Part shown: one piece after another, positions 16,327 to 24,916 of the stretch | How positions within the stretch are numbered: position 1 is the first letter of the stretch | Layout: every line of letters begins with the position of its first letter | Source: Kitasatospora aureofaciens | Lineage (GTDB): Bacteria > Actinomycetota > Actinomycetes > Streptomycetales > Streptomycetaceae | Assembly (NCBI RefSeq): GCF_019192735.1 | Contig: NZ_JAHTKP010000065.1 | Span: forward strand, 1-41,185 | Reading direction: 5' to 3' | Length of the DNA: 41,185 nt | Program-made: the position numbers and the translations under genes | The notes under the pieces: model-generated | The model's input: only the letters and a program-made list of their open reading frames with translations | The model's database searches: none | What the model was told of the DNA's origin: nothing

Positions 16327-18162
16327 TCAGTAGTCGCGCTGCCGGTCGAGGGCGTCGTCGAGGGTGGTGGCCGCCATGATCAGCGACAGATGGGTGAACG
16401 CCTGCGGGAAGTTGCCCAACTGCTCGCCGCTGGGGCCGATCTCCTCGGCGAAAAGGCCGACGTGGTTGGCATACGTCTGCATCTTCTCGAAGGCATAGCG
16501 CGCCGGGCGGAGGCGCCCGGCGCGGGCGAGGGCGTCCACGTATAGGAAGGTGCAGAGGCTGAAGGTGCCCTCCGAGCCACGCAGACCGTCGGGAGAAGCC
16601 TCAGGGTCGTAGCGGTAGACGAGGCTGTCGGAGACGAGGGTGCGCTCCATCGCGTCCAGCGTCGACAGCCAGCTCTCCGTCCGGGGGGCCAGGAACCCGA
16701 CCCGGGGGATCAGCAGCAGCGAGGCGTCGAGGACATCGCCTCCGTAGTACTGGACAAGGGCCTGCTCCTTCTCGTTCCAGCCGCGCTCCATCACCTGTTC
16801 GAGGATGGCATCGCGAGCGGCGGTCCAGCGGACGGTGTCGGCAGGACGGCTGAACTCGGCTGCCAGGCGCAGGCCACGGTCGAAGGCCACCCAGGACATC
16901 ACCCGGCTGAAGGTGAAGTCATTACGTCCGCCGCGGGTCTCCCAGACACCCTCGTCTGGGCGGTCCCAGGAGTCGGCGAGCCAGTCCAGCGTCCGGGCGA
17001 GGTTCTTCCAGCCGTGGTAGCCGGCCCGCATGCCGACCTCGCGGCCCTCCGCCAGGGCGTACAGCGCCTCGCCGTAGATGTCGAGCTGCAGCTGATCGGC
17101 GGCGGCGTTCCCGGCCCGCACCGGATACGAGCCGCGGTAGCCCTCCAGATGTTCGAGGATCTCCTCTGTCAGCTCGGGGTCCCCATCGACCCGGTACATG
17201 ATCTGGAGTGGTTCCCCGCCGGCGCCCTCATGGCTCCGTAGGCGGTCTCCCAGCCAGCGGGTGAACTGCGCCGCCTCGTCGGTGAACCCGAGGTCCAGCA
17301 GTGCTCGTACGGACAGTGAGCCGTCGCGGACCCAGGTGTACCGGTAGTCCCAGTTCCGCTCACCGCCGACCTGCTCGGGCAGACCCATGGTGGCCGCGGC
17401 AATGGGGGCACCCGTAGGAGCGTAGGTGAGCAGTTTGAGGGTGATGGCGGAGCGGTTCACCATGCCCGGCCACCGGCCGCGATACCGGGAACCGCGTACC
17501 CATCGTTGCCAGAAGTCCACGGTCTCCCACAGCAGTTCGGCCACGCTGTCCGGGGTCGGGGGCGGCGGCAGTTCCCCGTCCGGTCCGTCGACGGTGAAGA
17601 CGGCGGCGGCCACCTCCCCGGCGTTCAGGGTGACCGCACCCCGTATGTCGGGGGCGTCCCGGCCGTCCACCTGCAGGGGAAAGGTGCTCTGCAAATGGGC
17701 GGTGAAACCCGGCGCCCGGAAGGTGGCGGTGCCGTCCCGCAGGTCGAGCTCGTGGGTGGCCCGGCCGTAGTCGAACCGCGGCCGACACTCCAGAGCGAAG
17801 CGCACCGTGCCGCGTACGGCCCGCACCCCGCGGACCAGAACGTGCCGTTCGGAGGGCGTTCCCATCCGGTCCGGCGGCATGAAGTCGAAGACCTCGCCGA
17901 CCCCCTCAGGCGACATGAACCGCGTCACCAACACCGCGGTGTCCGGATAGTAGAGCTGTTTACAGACGGTGGACCGGTCCTCTGGCGCTAAGAGGAAATA
18001 GCCGCCTCGATCATGGCCCAGCAAGGCGGCGAAGACACTGGGCGAGTCGAACCGGGGAGCCGCGAACCAGTCGACAACCCCCTGTGAGGAGACCAGAGCC
18101 GCAGTCTGCAGGTCGCCGACAAGCCCGTGGTCAGCGATGGGCGGATACCGATCCATAACCAT
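16327..18162 (-). CDS. Glycoside hydrolase family 15 protein (glucoamylase/trehalase-like)
   Basis: A 611-aa cytoplasmic GH15 enzyme without signal peptide. An N-terminal beta-sandwich domain (starting DRYPPIADHGLVGDLQTAAL) leads to an (alpha/alpha)6 catalytic barrel with WDYRYTWVRDGSLSVRALL and the C-terminal catalytic segment EEIGPSGEQLGNFPQAFTH. Actinobacterial members of this architecture include trehalases and glucoamylase-like enzymes releasing glucose. A GGAGG lies 4 nt before ATG 18162 and 10 nt before ATG 18156, so either start is possible. It appears monocistronic, ending at the shared terminator. Confidence 0.85.
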   Translation of the reverse strand: MVMDRYPPIADHGLVGDLQTAALVSSQGVVDWFAAPRFDSPSVFAALLGHDRGGYFLLAPEDRSTVCKQLYYPDTAVLVTRFMSPEGVGEVFDFMPPDRMGTPSERHVLVRGVRAVRGTVRFALECRPRFDYGRATHELDLRDGTATFRAPGFTAHLQSTFPLQVDGRDAPDIRGAVTLNAGEVAAAVFTVDGPDGELPPPPTPDSVAELLWETVDFWQRWVRGSRYRGRWPGMVNRSAITLKLLTYAPTGAPIAAATMGLPEQVGGERNWDYRYTWVRDGSLSVRALLDLGFTDEAAQFTRWLGDRLRSHEGAGGEPLQIMYRVDGDPELTEEILEHLEGYRGSYPVRAGNAAADQLQLDIYGEALYALAEGREVGMRAGYHGWKNLARTLDWLADSWDRPDEGVWETRGGRNDFTFSRVMSWVAFDRGLRLAAEFSRPADTVRWTAARDAILEQVMERGWNEKEQALVQYYGGDVLDASLLLIPRVGFLAPRTESWLSTLDAMERTLVSDSLVYRYDPEASPDGLRGSEGTFSLCTFLYVDALARAGRLRPARYAFEKMQTYANHVGLFAEEIGPSGEQLGNFPQAFTHLSLIMAATTLDDALDRQRDY

Positions 18163-18245
18163 CACGCCTCCCTGAAACCCCTCCTTCCACTCTCCGCCCG
18201 GTCCGACAGCTTCGCGAGAGGGAGACGAGTGTCCCGCGGCCACCG

Positions 18246-18660
18246 TCATGAGGAGGTAAGGATCCCGATGCCGTCCCCGAACAGCTTCAACCCGAGCACG
18301 AAGAACAGGACCGCCATCACGATCGAGGCACCCGCGGCGATGGTCAGCGGCGCATTCTTGACATTCGCGGCCGCCAGCGCCACCGCGAGCCCGAACATCT
18401 TCACCGGTGCCAGGTGATCGATCGCGGCCATCCACTCCGGCAGCTGCGCCTGGGAGGTGTCCGCAGGACGCCGGTGCCACTGCCGGGAAGCCCTCAGGAC
18501 AAGCAGCACCCCCAGGGCGACCTTGAGGGCTCCCACCCAGGTGGCCGGAGGGCTGTGGGTGGAGGCGCTCGCCGGCCCGGCGATCGCCAGCATCACCCCA
18601 CCCAGCGCCGAAAGCCCCACCACCCAGCCGGCCGAGCGGCTGGTCGCCCGCCTGCGCCCG
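18246..18660 (-). pseudogene. GAP-family (Sap/sulfolipid-addressing) membrane protein, collapsed
   Basis: The minus frame starts inside a helix (GWVVGLSALGGVMLAIAG), continues through the typical LPEWMAAIDHLAPVKMFGLA linker and AAANVKNAPLTIAAGASI, then jumps directly to the final helix VMAVLFFVLGLKLFGDGIG. Intact family members are about 220 aa; here the first helix and start codon are missing, and about 80 residues of the middle are deleted in frame. The remaining frame is open, which makes it look like a real gene, but a functional transporter is unlikely. Confidence 0.7.
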
Positions 18661-18904
18661 CAGTGGCAGCCAAGATCACCACGGCGGCTTTCACGGAACT
18701 CGCGCCAGAGCCATTTCGGCGTGTCCGCTCACAGACGCCGGCCGGGCTGCTGCCCACCACTCGCAGTCTCGTCTGGAGCGAGCCGGCGGGGCACTGGACG
18801 ACTTCCGTGCGCCATGCGCTGGATGTCACCCGCAAGGCCTCGATCGCCTCGGTGACGGCTGCCGGGTCGAGCAGTCGGTACGCGGTCGAGCCGGTGAGCG
18901 CGGG
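18661..18904. other. Gap without a supported gene
   Basis: This is the sequence between the GAP remnant and the terminator of the surface-protein gene. Frames on both strands are open only because of the high GC content, and I recognise no domain. It may be deletion scar from the lost 5' part of the GAP gene. Confidence 0.4.
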
Positions 18905-18939
18905 CGAGGGCGGGGGCCGGTACGTGGTCCCCGCCCTCG
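18905..18939. terminator. Hairpin terminator of the LAxTG protein gene
   Basis: A perfect 11-bp stem (CGAGGGCGGGG at 18905-18915 against CCCCGCCCTCG at 18929-18939) with a 13-nt loop lies 8 bp beyond the stop of the minus-strand surface-protein gene. Confidence 0.7.
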
Positions 18940-18946
18940 TGGAGGT

Positions 18947-20701
18947 TCAGCGGTGGGTCGCGGTCTTGCGCCGGCGTGCGACCGTGAACAGCACACCGCC
19001 GAGGGCGATGGCTGCCGCGCCGGTGCCGGCGATCAGGAGGGTGCCGTCGCTGCCGGTGTGGGCCAGGTCGCCGCTCAGCGCGCGGGCGCTGGGCGAGGCG
19101 GTCGCGTTCGCGGTGGGGACCGGTGCGGCCGAGGCCGTCGCGCTCGGGGTCTGGCCCGGTGCCGAGGGCGTGGCCGTGGGCTGTGCAATCGGCGGAGCGG
19201 AGGTCGGTCGGGTGCTCGGCGTCGAGCTCTGCGAGGTGCCCGAGGACGGGGTGGAGCTCGGGATCGAACCGCTCGGCTGGGTGCCCAGCGGGACCGAGAC
19301 GGACTCGTGCGACGGGTCCGGCTCGAACGACAGCTTGGCGATCGTGGAGTTGACGTTGTACAGGCTGTCCTGGTCCTGGAGGGTCACCGGGACGGTCGGC
19401 CGGGTGGTGCCTGCGTCGATCGACAGCCCGAACTGGAACACCTTCTCCAGCCCGCTGGCCACGAAGACCGGGGACTCGCACAGGTACTTGTTCGGGTGGG
19501 CGACCTGCTTGCCGTTCTCCCAGGTCTTGGGCCGGCAGCCGTCCGGGACCTTGGTCACGGTGACGCCGGAGGGGATCTCGGCCTGGACGGTCACGACCGC
19601 GTCGCCGCTGCGGTAGAAGATCGAGGCCGGGCCGCTGTTGCGGAAGCCGACCGACAGCGTGCCCTGCTTGTCGCCGTTCGGCGCCCAGGCGCCCAGCGCC
19701 GAGAAGTCGGCGGTGTTCGTGGCGAGCACGTTCTGCTCGACCTGGTTGTCGTAGCTCTTCCTCGGCGCGGTGATCAGGCCGGGGTCGCTGGCCGGCTTCG
19801 CGCCCAGGGCCGGGCCGGTGCCGCGCTGGAAGGTCAGCCGCCTGCGCCAGTCCGGGATTTGGGAGAACTGGGCGTCCTCGGTCGGGTACACGGTGACGTC
19901 CGCGAAGGTGTACCACGCGCTGTTGGTGATGCCGAGCTGCAGCGGGTCCAGGGTGACCACCTGACCGGGCGCGACCGTGGCGTCCACGGTGCAGATCGCG
20001 ACGGTGTCACCGGGCCAGTTCTTGTCGCCCCAGCTGCCGTCCGGCTCGGAAGCGAACTCACAGTTCGACGGGCGCTGCTTGAACTCGATGCCGGAGATGG
20101 CGTCGACGGCCACCACGACCTTGGAGGCCGGCAGGTCACCGACGTTGGCGAACTCCACGGACGGCGTGAGGACGGTGCCGGGCTTGACGTTGTTCTGGTC
20201 GCCGAGCGGCTTGGCCTTGAAGTCGGGCCCGCCGACGTCGACCCGCACATCCATGCTCGCGCTCTGCGCGTTGGACGCCGTGAGCTTCAGGTGCAGGATG
20301 CCGTGGCTACCAGGGGCCGCACCCTGCACGGCGCTGAGCCACGGGTGGTAGAGGAGGTTGATCCGGTCGAAGTTCAGCTCGTGTTCGTCGCAGGAGATGG
20401 TCTTGCCCGCGGTCGAGCAACCGGGGACGGTCAGGTCCGCGACCCCGGTCAGATCGGTGGTGTCGAACACGACCTTGACGTCGTGCGCCGTGCCCGCGCC
20501 GACCCGGCCGATCTCGACGAACAGGTTCTGGCCGAACTGGCCCGGCTGCGCCGGCTTCGTGGGGATCTGGACAGCGGAGTTCGAGGTCCCCGTGAACGTG
20601 AGCTTCAGGTCGTCCGCCTGCGCCGGGACGGCGGTGGCCCCGAGGACGACGGCGGCGATGGTGAGGGGCGCGTAGAGCGCGCGTCTGCGCGAGGTGCGCA
20701 T
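18947..20701 (-). CDS. LAxTG sortase-anchored surface protein
   Basis: A 584-aa exported protein. A signal peptide (residues 1 to about 28, cleavage near PAQADD) is followed by two or three beta-rich modules (DUF11-like, with repeated VEFANVGDLPASKVVV and VGFRNSGPASIFY patterns), a Ser/Thr/Pro-rich stalk (about 490-540), and a sorting signal. The sorting signal is LAHTG at 546-550, a hydrophobic helix (about 554-575) and a basic tail RRRKTATHR. LAxTG is the site used by class E sortases of streptomycetes, which anchor chaplin-type proteins to the wall. An adhesin or wall-decoration role is likely; the ligand is unknown. ATG 20701 was chosen because the signal peptide begins MRTSRRRALYAPL and AGGGGG lies about 11 bp upstream. 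Confidence 0.85.
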   Translation of the reverse strand: MRTSRRRALYAPLTIAAVVLGATAVPAQADDLKLTFTGTSNSAVQIPTKPAQPGQFGQNLFVEIGRVGAGTAHDVKVVFDTTDLTGVADLTVPGCSTAGKTISCDEHELNFDRINLLYHPWLSAVQGAAPGSHGILHLKLTASNAQSASMDVRVDVGGPDFKAKPLGDQNNVKPGTVLTPSVEFANVGDLPASKVVVAVDAISGIEFKQRPSNCEFASEPDGSWGDKNWPGDTVAICTVDATVAPGQVVTLDPLQLGITNSAWYTFADVTVYPTEDAQFSQIPDWRRRLTFQRGTGPALGAKPASDPGLITAPRKSYDNQVEQNVLATNTADFSALGAWAPNGDKQGTLSVGFRNSGPASIFYRSGDAVVTVQAEIPSGVTVTKVPDGCRPKTWENGKQVAHPNKYLCESPVFVASGLEKVFQFGLSIDAGTTRPTVPVTLQDQDSLYNVNSTIAKLSFEPDPSHESVSVPLGTQPSGSIPSSTPSSGTSQSSTPSTRPTSAPPIAQPTATPSAPGQTPSATASAAPVPTANATASPSARALSGDLAHTGSDGTLLIAGTGAAAIALGGVLFTVARRRKTATHR

Positions 20702-20996
20702 GTGGAAGGTCCCCCTGAGGTTTTCGACGGGCATGTCAGGAGGGAACATCTACTCGACCGACAGACAGGTCCGCAATTTTCGACAGCGTGACACTTCCTC
20801 AGATATGGCTGATCCAGTAAGGAATGTCCGAAAAGCACATTCTCTCCTCGTGCACATTTTTGCAACCCTTTGAAGTTCCGTCACCCAGCCGTTATCGGCC
20901 CGGGCGGCACGCTCGCTATGCCAGGGCCATCCGCGGCGGCCTGCCCGGCGACCGCGAGCAGTTCGAGCAGGCCCTGGCCGCCGCTCTCGATGCCTC
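20702..20996. other. Upstream region of the surface gene; fragment of a small ORF cut by the IS630 copy
   Basis: The first 170 bp are comparatively AT-rich and should carry the surface-protein promoter. From about 20890 a plus frame reads AIRGGLPGDREQFEQALAAA-LDASP, then meets the IS630 remnant. The pattern is reminiscent of small actinomycete proteins such as DUF6247, but the match is weak and the start is unclear. Confidence 0.3.
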
Positions 20997-21622
20997 CCCG
21001 ATCGGCGGCCTCAGCCCCTGGCCCGCCTCGTCCGCGAAGCAGATCCAAGCGTTCCGGGCCGCCGCGGTGCCTCTACCCGGGGCCACACCTCCTCCTTCCA
21101 CGCCTCGACCGCCCCGCCGTCGCGCTCCAGCGCACGTCGGGCCGGGACCTGCGCGGACCAGCCGTGCCGGTGCATCAGCTTCCACACGCCCTGCACCGTG
21201 TACCCGACATGGAAGAGCCGTCCGATCAACGTGCAAATCCGGCCCAGCGTCCCGCGCTGGTCCTCGCCCCAGCCGTGCACCGGCGGGCCGCGCCCGAGCT
21301 CCCGCTCCAGCCGCGCCCACTGTTCCGGGCTCAACCGCTCCACCGCGTGCGGTCCCCGCGAGCGCAACGCCTGTGCGCCGCCCTCCCGCCAGGCCTTGCG
21401 CCACTTCTCCACCTGCCGCACGCCGACCCGCAGCTCAGCGGCGACGTCAACGGTCTTCTCACCGCGCGCGAACCGCTCCACCGCGCCCAACCCGACCCGC
21501 TCCCGCCCCTGATGACCCTTCGGGGTCACCCACCACCCTGCGCATACCTCATGCGCACTGCATACCGCAGGCATCAAGGAACGTCAGCCCCGCCCGCCAC
21601 TACGAGTTCAGCCTGAGCAGCA
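20997..21622 (-). pseudogene. IS630-family transposase remnant, left copy
   Basis: The minus strand carries the N-terminal DNA-binding half (VDVAAELRVGVRQVEKWRKA, GPPVHGWGEDQRGTLGRICT, LFHVGYTVQGVWKLMHRHGW) and the beginning of the DDE domain (AWICFADEAGQGLRPP), the latter in another frame because of a 4-nt deletion. The N-terminus is also broken: MRYAQGGG meets a stop, and the normal sequence resumes in the next frame. The catalytic second half is absent. About 570 bp are nearly identical to 23009-23580 in inverted orientation. Confidence 0.82.
21053..21622. repeat. Inverted repeat arm A (pairs with 23009-23580)
   Basis: From CGTTCCGGGCCGCCGC to the IS end CAGCCTGAG this arm matches the complement of 23009-23580 with only scattered substitutions, including the same frameshift after MRYAQGGG. 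The arms face outward around the MDR gene. Confidence 0.85.
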
Positions 21623-21638
21623 CCGGCAGGGCCGCTTC

Positions 21639-22718
21639 CTACCTGTCGTCTTTGTCCCGGCCGTCTTCGAAGACGAAGAGTGGTTTGGTGCCATGTGCGG
21701 GTGTTTCGGCGAGCGAGATGGCTTCCGTGAAGCGTTCGAGCGGGAACGGCTGGCCTTGGGGGATGCTCAGTACTTCATCAGCGACGAGACTGCGAACCTC
21801 GGACAGCGCGCGCAGCGCATCCTCAGGTGAGGCAGTGCCGAACCAGCGGTTCAGCCAGAAGCCACGGACTGCTTTGGTCTCGTAGATAACCGAGCGTGCC
21901 TGCAGCGGGATCGTCAGCGCTGCCGGGTCAGCCTGCCGATGGGTAGAGAGCGCGCCGTAGACCACGAGCTCTCCTCCCGGAGCCAATGCCTGGGATACCT
22001 GGGCACCCACGTGGCCCGCGACACAGTCGATGGCCTTGCGCGCGCCGGCCGGTCCTGCTATCTCAGCCACACGCTGCAACAGGTCCTCGTCCTCGGTGCA
22101 AATGACCTCGTCACCACCAAGCGCTTTGATCTCCTCAACGGCATCGCGCCGCCGCACGACATTGATCGTGCGAATACCCAGATGCCTGGACAGCTGAATG
22201 ACGAGCCGGCCGACGGTGGAGCCCGCGGCCGTCTGCAACAACCATTCACCCGGCTGTACGTCGAGTTCGCGAGTCACGAGGAGCAGCGCGGTCAACGGGT
22301 TGACGGCGAGTTGACAGGCGCTGGAGTCGCTCAGATGGTCGGGGATCGGCAGGAGCCTTCGTGTATCGGCAACAAGGTATTCCTGCCAAGTGCCAGCCAC
22401 ATGGGGTCCGGGTACCGCCGGCACCGCCGGGACTGCAACGGCCACCACGCGCTCGCCGATCTTCGGTCCCTCGGTATCCGGGCCCAGGGCCTCAATGCGG
22501 CCCACGCATTCCATGTGACCCCCAACAGTGGGAAACTTGGGGGAGAAACCGTAGCGGCCACGCAGCACGTGCAGATCACTGGCGTGAATCGGAGTCGCCT
22601 TCACGCGGATCAACGCCTGACCGGCTTTTGGCGTGGGAACAGGCCGGGATTCCAGCCGCAGGACATCGGTAGGCTCGCCGACCTTTCCGGCTACGAGCGC
22701 GCGCATGGATTGAGGCAT
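21639..22718 (-). CDS. Zinc-type alcohol dehydrogenase/quinone oxidoreductase (MDR superfamily, MECR-like)
   Basis: A 359-aa medium-chain reductase. A GroES-like N-terminal domain (PTPKAGQALIRVKATPIHAS, DLHVLRGRYG) and a Rossmann domain with the nucleotide loop AAGSTVGRLVIQ at 164-175 are clear. The zinc-ligand cysteines of true alcohol dehydrogenases are absent, so this is a zinc-free quinone oxidoreductase or 2-enoyl reductase type. ATG 22718 follows GAAAGG. It is the only intact gene between the two inverted IS630 copies, and its codon use is less biased to G/C than its neighbours (codons such as TTG, GTA and ATA occur). This suggests separate acquisition. Confidence 0.8.
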   Translation of the reverse strand: MPQSMRALVAGKVGEPTDVLRLESRPVPTPKAGQALIRVKATPIHASDLHVLRGRYGFSPKFPTVGGHMECVGRIEALGPDTEGPKIGERVVAVAVPAVPAVPGPHVAGTWQEYLVADTRRLLPIPDHLSDSSACQLAVNPLTALLLVTRELDVQPGEWLLQTAAGSTVGRLVIQLSRHLGIRTINVVRRRDAVEEIKALGGDEVICTEDEDLLQRVAEIAGPAGARKAIDCVAGHVGAQVSQALAPGGELVVYGALSTHRQADPAALTIPLQARSVIYETKAVRGFWLNRWFGTASPEDALRALSEVRSLVADEVLSIPQGQPFPLERFTEAISLAETPAHGTKPLFVFEDGRDKDDR

Positions 22719-23008
22719 GAGCGACCTTTCGCCTCTCAGCGCCCGACGAACTCGGCGGGCGTTCCGGACAAGAACGATGCTGGTGCCGGCATCCTCGTCG
22801 GCGCCCAGGCTCCGGACCCTTCCTTCTCAATGGAACCGGCCCGTGCGCAGAGTGTCATCGGCGTCGGGCCCCTCTAGGCCTTTACCGACTCGCTCAGTAT
22901 GATCATGTAAGCGCTGCGTTCGTGCGGCCTACTGAGGTCCGTGATCAGGACCGCTCGCCGCAGCGCACTACTCTGAGTTCAGATTATGAATCTGTCATTT
23001 CGGGATCG
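22719..23008. other. Gap without a supported gene, upstream of the MDR gene
   Basis: This is the presumed promoter region of the minus-strand MDR gene. The right part (22880-23000) is less GC-rich and contains no recognisable coding frame. It ends at the IS630 right copy, whose terminus is preceded by TA (23010-23011), the usual target dinucleotide of this family. Confidence 0.4.
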
Positions 23009-23580
23009 CTACTCAGGCTGAACTCGTAGTGGCGCGCGGGGCTGACGTTCTTTGATCTCTGCGGTATGCAGTGCGCATGAGGTATGCGCAGGGTGGTGGG
23101 TGACCCCGAAGGGTCATCAGGCGCGGGAGCGGGTCGGGTCGGGCGCGGTGGAGCGGTTCGCGCGCGGTGCGAGGACCGTTGACGTCGCCGCTGAGCTGCG
23201 GGTCGGCGTGCGGCAGGTGGAGAAGTGGCGCAAGGCCTGGCGGGAGGGCGGCGCACAGGCGTTGCGCTCGCGGGGACCGCACGCGGTGGAGCGGTTGAGC
23301 CCGGAACAGTGGGCGCGGCTGGAGCGGGAGCTCGGGCGCGGCCCGCCGGTGCACGGCTGGGGCGAGGACCAGCGCGGGACGCTGGGCCGGATTTGCACGT
23401 TGATCGGACGGCTCTTCCATGTCGGGTACACGGTGCAGGGCGTGTGGAAGCTGATGCACCGGCACGGCTGGTCCGCGCAGGTCCCGGCCCGACGTGCGCT
23501 GGAGCGCGACGGCGGGGCGGTCGAGGCGTGGAAGGAGGAGGTGTGGCCCCGGGTAGAAGCACTGCGGCGGCCCGGAACGA
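23009..23580. repeat. Inverted repeat arm B (pairs with 21053-21622)
   Basis: This is the complementary arm of the IS630 pair. The outer end reads CTACTCAGGCTGAAC; the inner match ends at GGCGGCCCGGAACG. Confidence 0.85.
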
Positions 23581-23592
23581 TGCCCCTGGGCG
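23009..23592 (+). pseudogene. IS630-family transposase remnant, right copy
   Basis: Same N-terminal half as the left copy, in plus orientation, with the same broken start region (MRYAQGGG then stop, continuing at VTPKGHQARERV in the next frame). It runs into the DDE region only as far as ARNDA (about 23590) and is then fused to unrelated sequence carrying the end of an integrase gene. No catalytic residues remain. Confidence 0.82.
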
Positions 23593-23613
23593 AGCGCGGG
23601 CCGATCCCCGAAA

Positions 23614-23784
23614 TGGCGACACTCCGGCCTCACCCACCTCGGTGAGGCCGGGGCCGGCCTGCCGATGCTCATGGCGAAGTCGCGGCACAAGAAGCCGGAG
23701 AACGTCCGCCGGTATCTCAAGCCGTCCCCGGAGGCGATCGCCGAGGTCACCAGCCTGCTCGCGCCCGGCAACAGCAGGCGCTGA
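23614..23784 (+). pseudogene. Tyrosine integrase, C-terminal 56 residues only
   Basis: The frame reads WRHSGLTHLGEAGAGLPMLM, then AKSRHKKPENVRRYLKPS and ends after NSRR. This contains the box II arginine (RHSGLTHL, without the preceding HDL), the His of SRHKK and the nucleophile Tyr of RRY, the end of a phage/ICE-type tyrosine recombinase. The upstream 80 percent is missing and replaced by the IS630 copy. A perfect 11-bp stem (23624-23634 with 23641-23651) lies within this coding remnant. It indicates that an integrative element once ended here; no att duplication could be identified. Confidence 0.75.
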
Positions 23785-23800
23785 GACCTGGAGCGTCCCG

Positions 23801-24100
23801 TTACGCCGGCCGTCGCTGCCGGTACTCCTCCAGCGCTGGCGACGTCTTCATCGCGAGGAAATTCGTGATGGTGTACTCGGCCAGCCCCGCCACCGAGAAC
23901 GGGTCGCTCTTGGTGATGTCCTCGATCTGCGCCCGGTCGACGCCGACCGCCACGATGACCGCACCATCGCGCGGGTCCTTGGGGCCCGATGCGATGAAGA
24001 CGCCAGATGCGTAGTTCGAGTCGAGCCAGGCAACGTGCTCAGGGTGGGCCGCTTCGATGCGCTCAAGCGGCGCGATGTAGGTCAGCTCAAGAATGAACAT
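23801..24100 (-). CDS. YciI-family protein
   Basis: A 99-aa dimeric alpha/beta-barrel (ferredoxin-like) protein of the YciI family: FILELTYIAPLERIEAAHPE, then HVAWLDSNYASGVFIASGP, with the conserved His-Asp pair (HVAWLD) and the central GP. Family members are small, probably enzymatic proteins of unknown reaction. ATG 24100 was chosen because TATGAT (24108-24113) lies seven bases upstream with GTGACC 17 bp before it, suggesting a leaderless or nearly leaderless transcript; ATGs at 24109 and 24112 fall inside that -10. It faces the integrase remnant. Confidence 0.8.
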   Translation of the reverse strand: MFILELTYIAPLERIEAAHPEHVAWLDSNYASGVFIASGPKDPRDGAVIVAVGVDRAQIEDITKSDPFSVAGLAEYTITNFLAMKTSPALEEYRQRRPA

Positions 24101-24107
24101 GATCAAC

Positions 24108-24136
24108 ATCATAGCGTTGGGTAGCTGTCCGGTCAC
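24108..24136 (-). promoter_or_regulatory. Promoter of the YciI gene
   Basis: On the minus strand GTGACC (24131-24136) and TATGAT (24108-24113) are 17 bp apart, and the -10 is followed after seven bases by the ATG. Confidence 0.5.
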
Positions 24137-24243
24137 GCAGAGATGGCGACGCTGATCACCTGCTCCCGGACCCGTGTCGGCCCCACATGCCCTCGGAGGA
24201 GGTGAGTGAGAACCGGGCCACCCCATAGCGCGGCGACCGTCAC

Positions 24244-24691
24244 GTGCAGGGCGGTGCCGAGAGCACCCGGGCCGCGAACGCCACGCAGGCCGCCGCCCCA
24301 CGCCTGCGCGAGCGGCCGGACGCGCCGGCGGCCGAGGCGGAGAGCGCGCCGGGCCCGGACGGGTACGAGAGAGACCGAGGCGTGGCGGGCGCTGGCCGCC
24401 CAAGGCCGCAAGGCACACCAGGAACACCTGCACTTCCAGCGCGACCTCGGGCTGCTCGCCCTTCAGGCCGCGCCCGGGTACGTCGCCTGGCGGGACGCCG
24501 AGGAGGTCCTGCACATCCTGGGCGCGCAGATCGGCAGCAGCGCCGAGAAACTGCTCGCGTGCCGCCGCTACGCGCTGACCGGCGGGTCCGGCGGGCGCCG
24601 GGAGCCGCGTAGCCGGGCGCAGTGTCCGAGAGGGCACTTGGCCGCCGTGGCTCGCAGCTTCCGCAGCAGCTGCCAGGCGGCGAAGCAGTGA
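24244..24691 (+). pseudogene. Possible frameshifted hypothetical gene
   Basis: A plus frame (from 24244) reads AAPRLRERPDAPAAEAESAP and then, one frame over near 24360, ETEAWRALAAQGRKAHQEHL, then HFQRDLGLLALQAAPGYVAW, ending at 24691. The second part has alternating helical periodicity and looks like real protein, but I know no family for it and there is no start codon after the shift. The sequence from 24692 to 24916 holds nothing I can support. Confidence 0.3.
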
Positions 24692-24916
24692 AGAAGTTGG
24701 CGCTTCCCTGCACCGCTACCTCCAGGGATAGCCCCGCTGTGAATGTCCGCAGTCGCGTGCACGGATGAGCCCCGGAAGCCGACGGTCCATTCAGGCCAAC
24801 CGAGCAGCTCCTTCGAGTGGCGATCGGCCACCACCGGCCGGCAACGGCCCGGCGGACCCACCGGCGCTTGCACAATGGCGCGCCCGATGCTGGTGGCCGA
24901 CGGACGGACGACAGGG

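Noticed and set aside
21053..23580. A functional composite transposon
   Set aside because: Neither IS630 copy has the catalytic half of its transposase and both are frameshifted, so at most the unit could be mobilised in trans.
23624..23651. Terminator with an 11-bp perfect stem
   Set aside because: It lies inside the conserved coding sequence of the integrase remnant (SGLTHLGEAG), so the symmetry is explained by codons.
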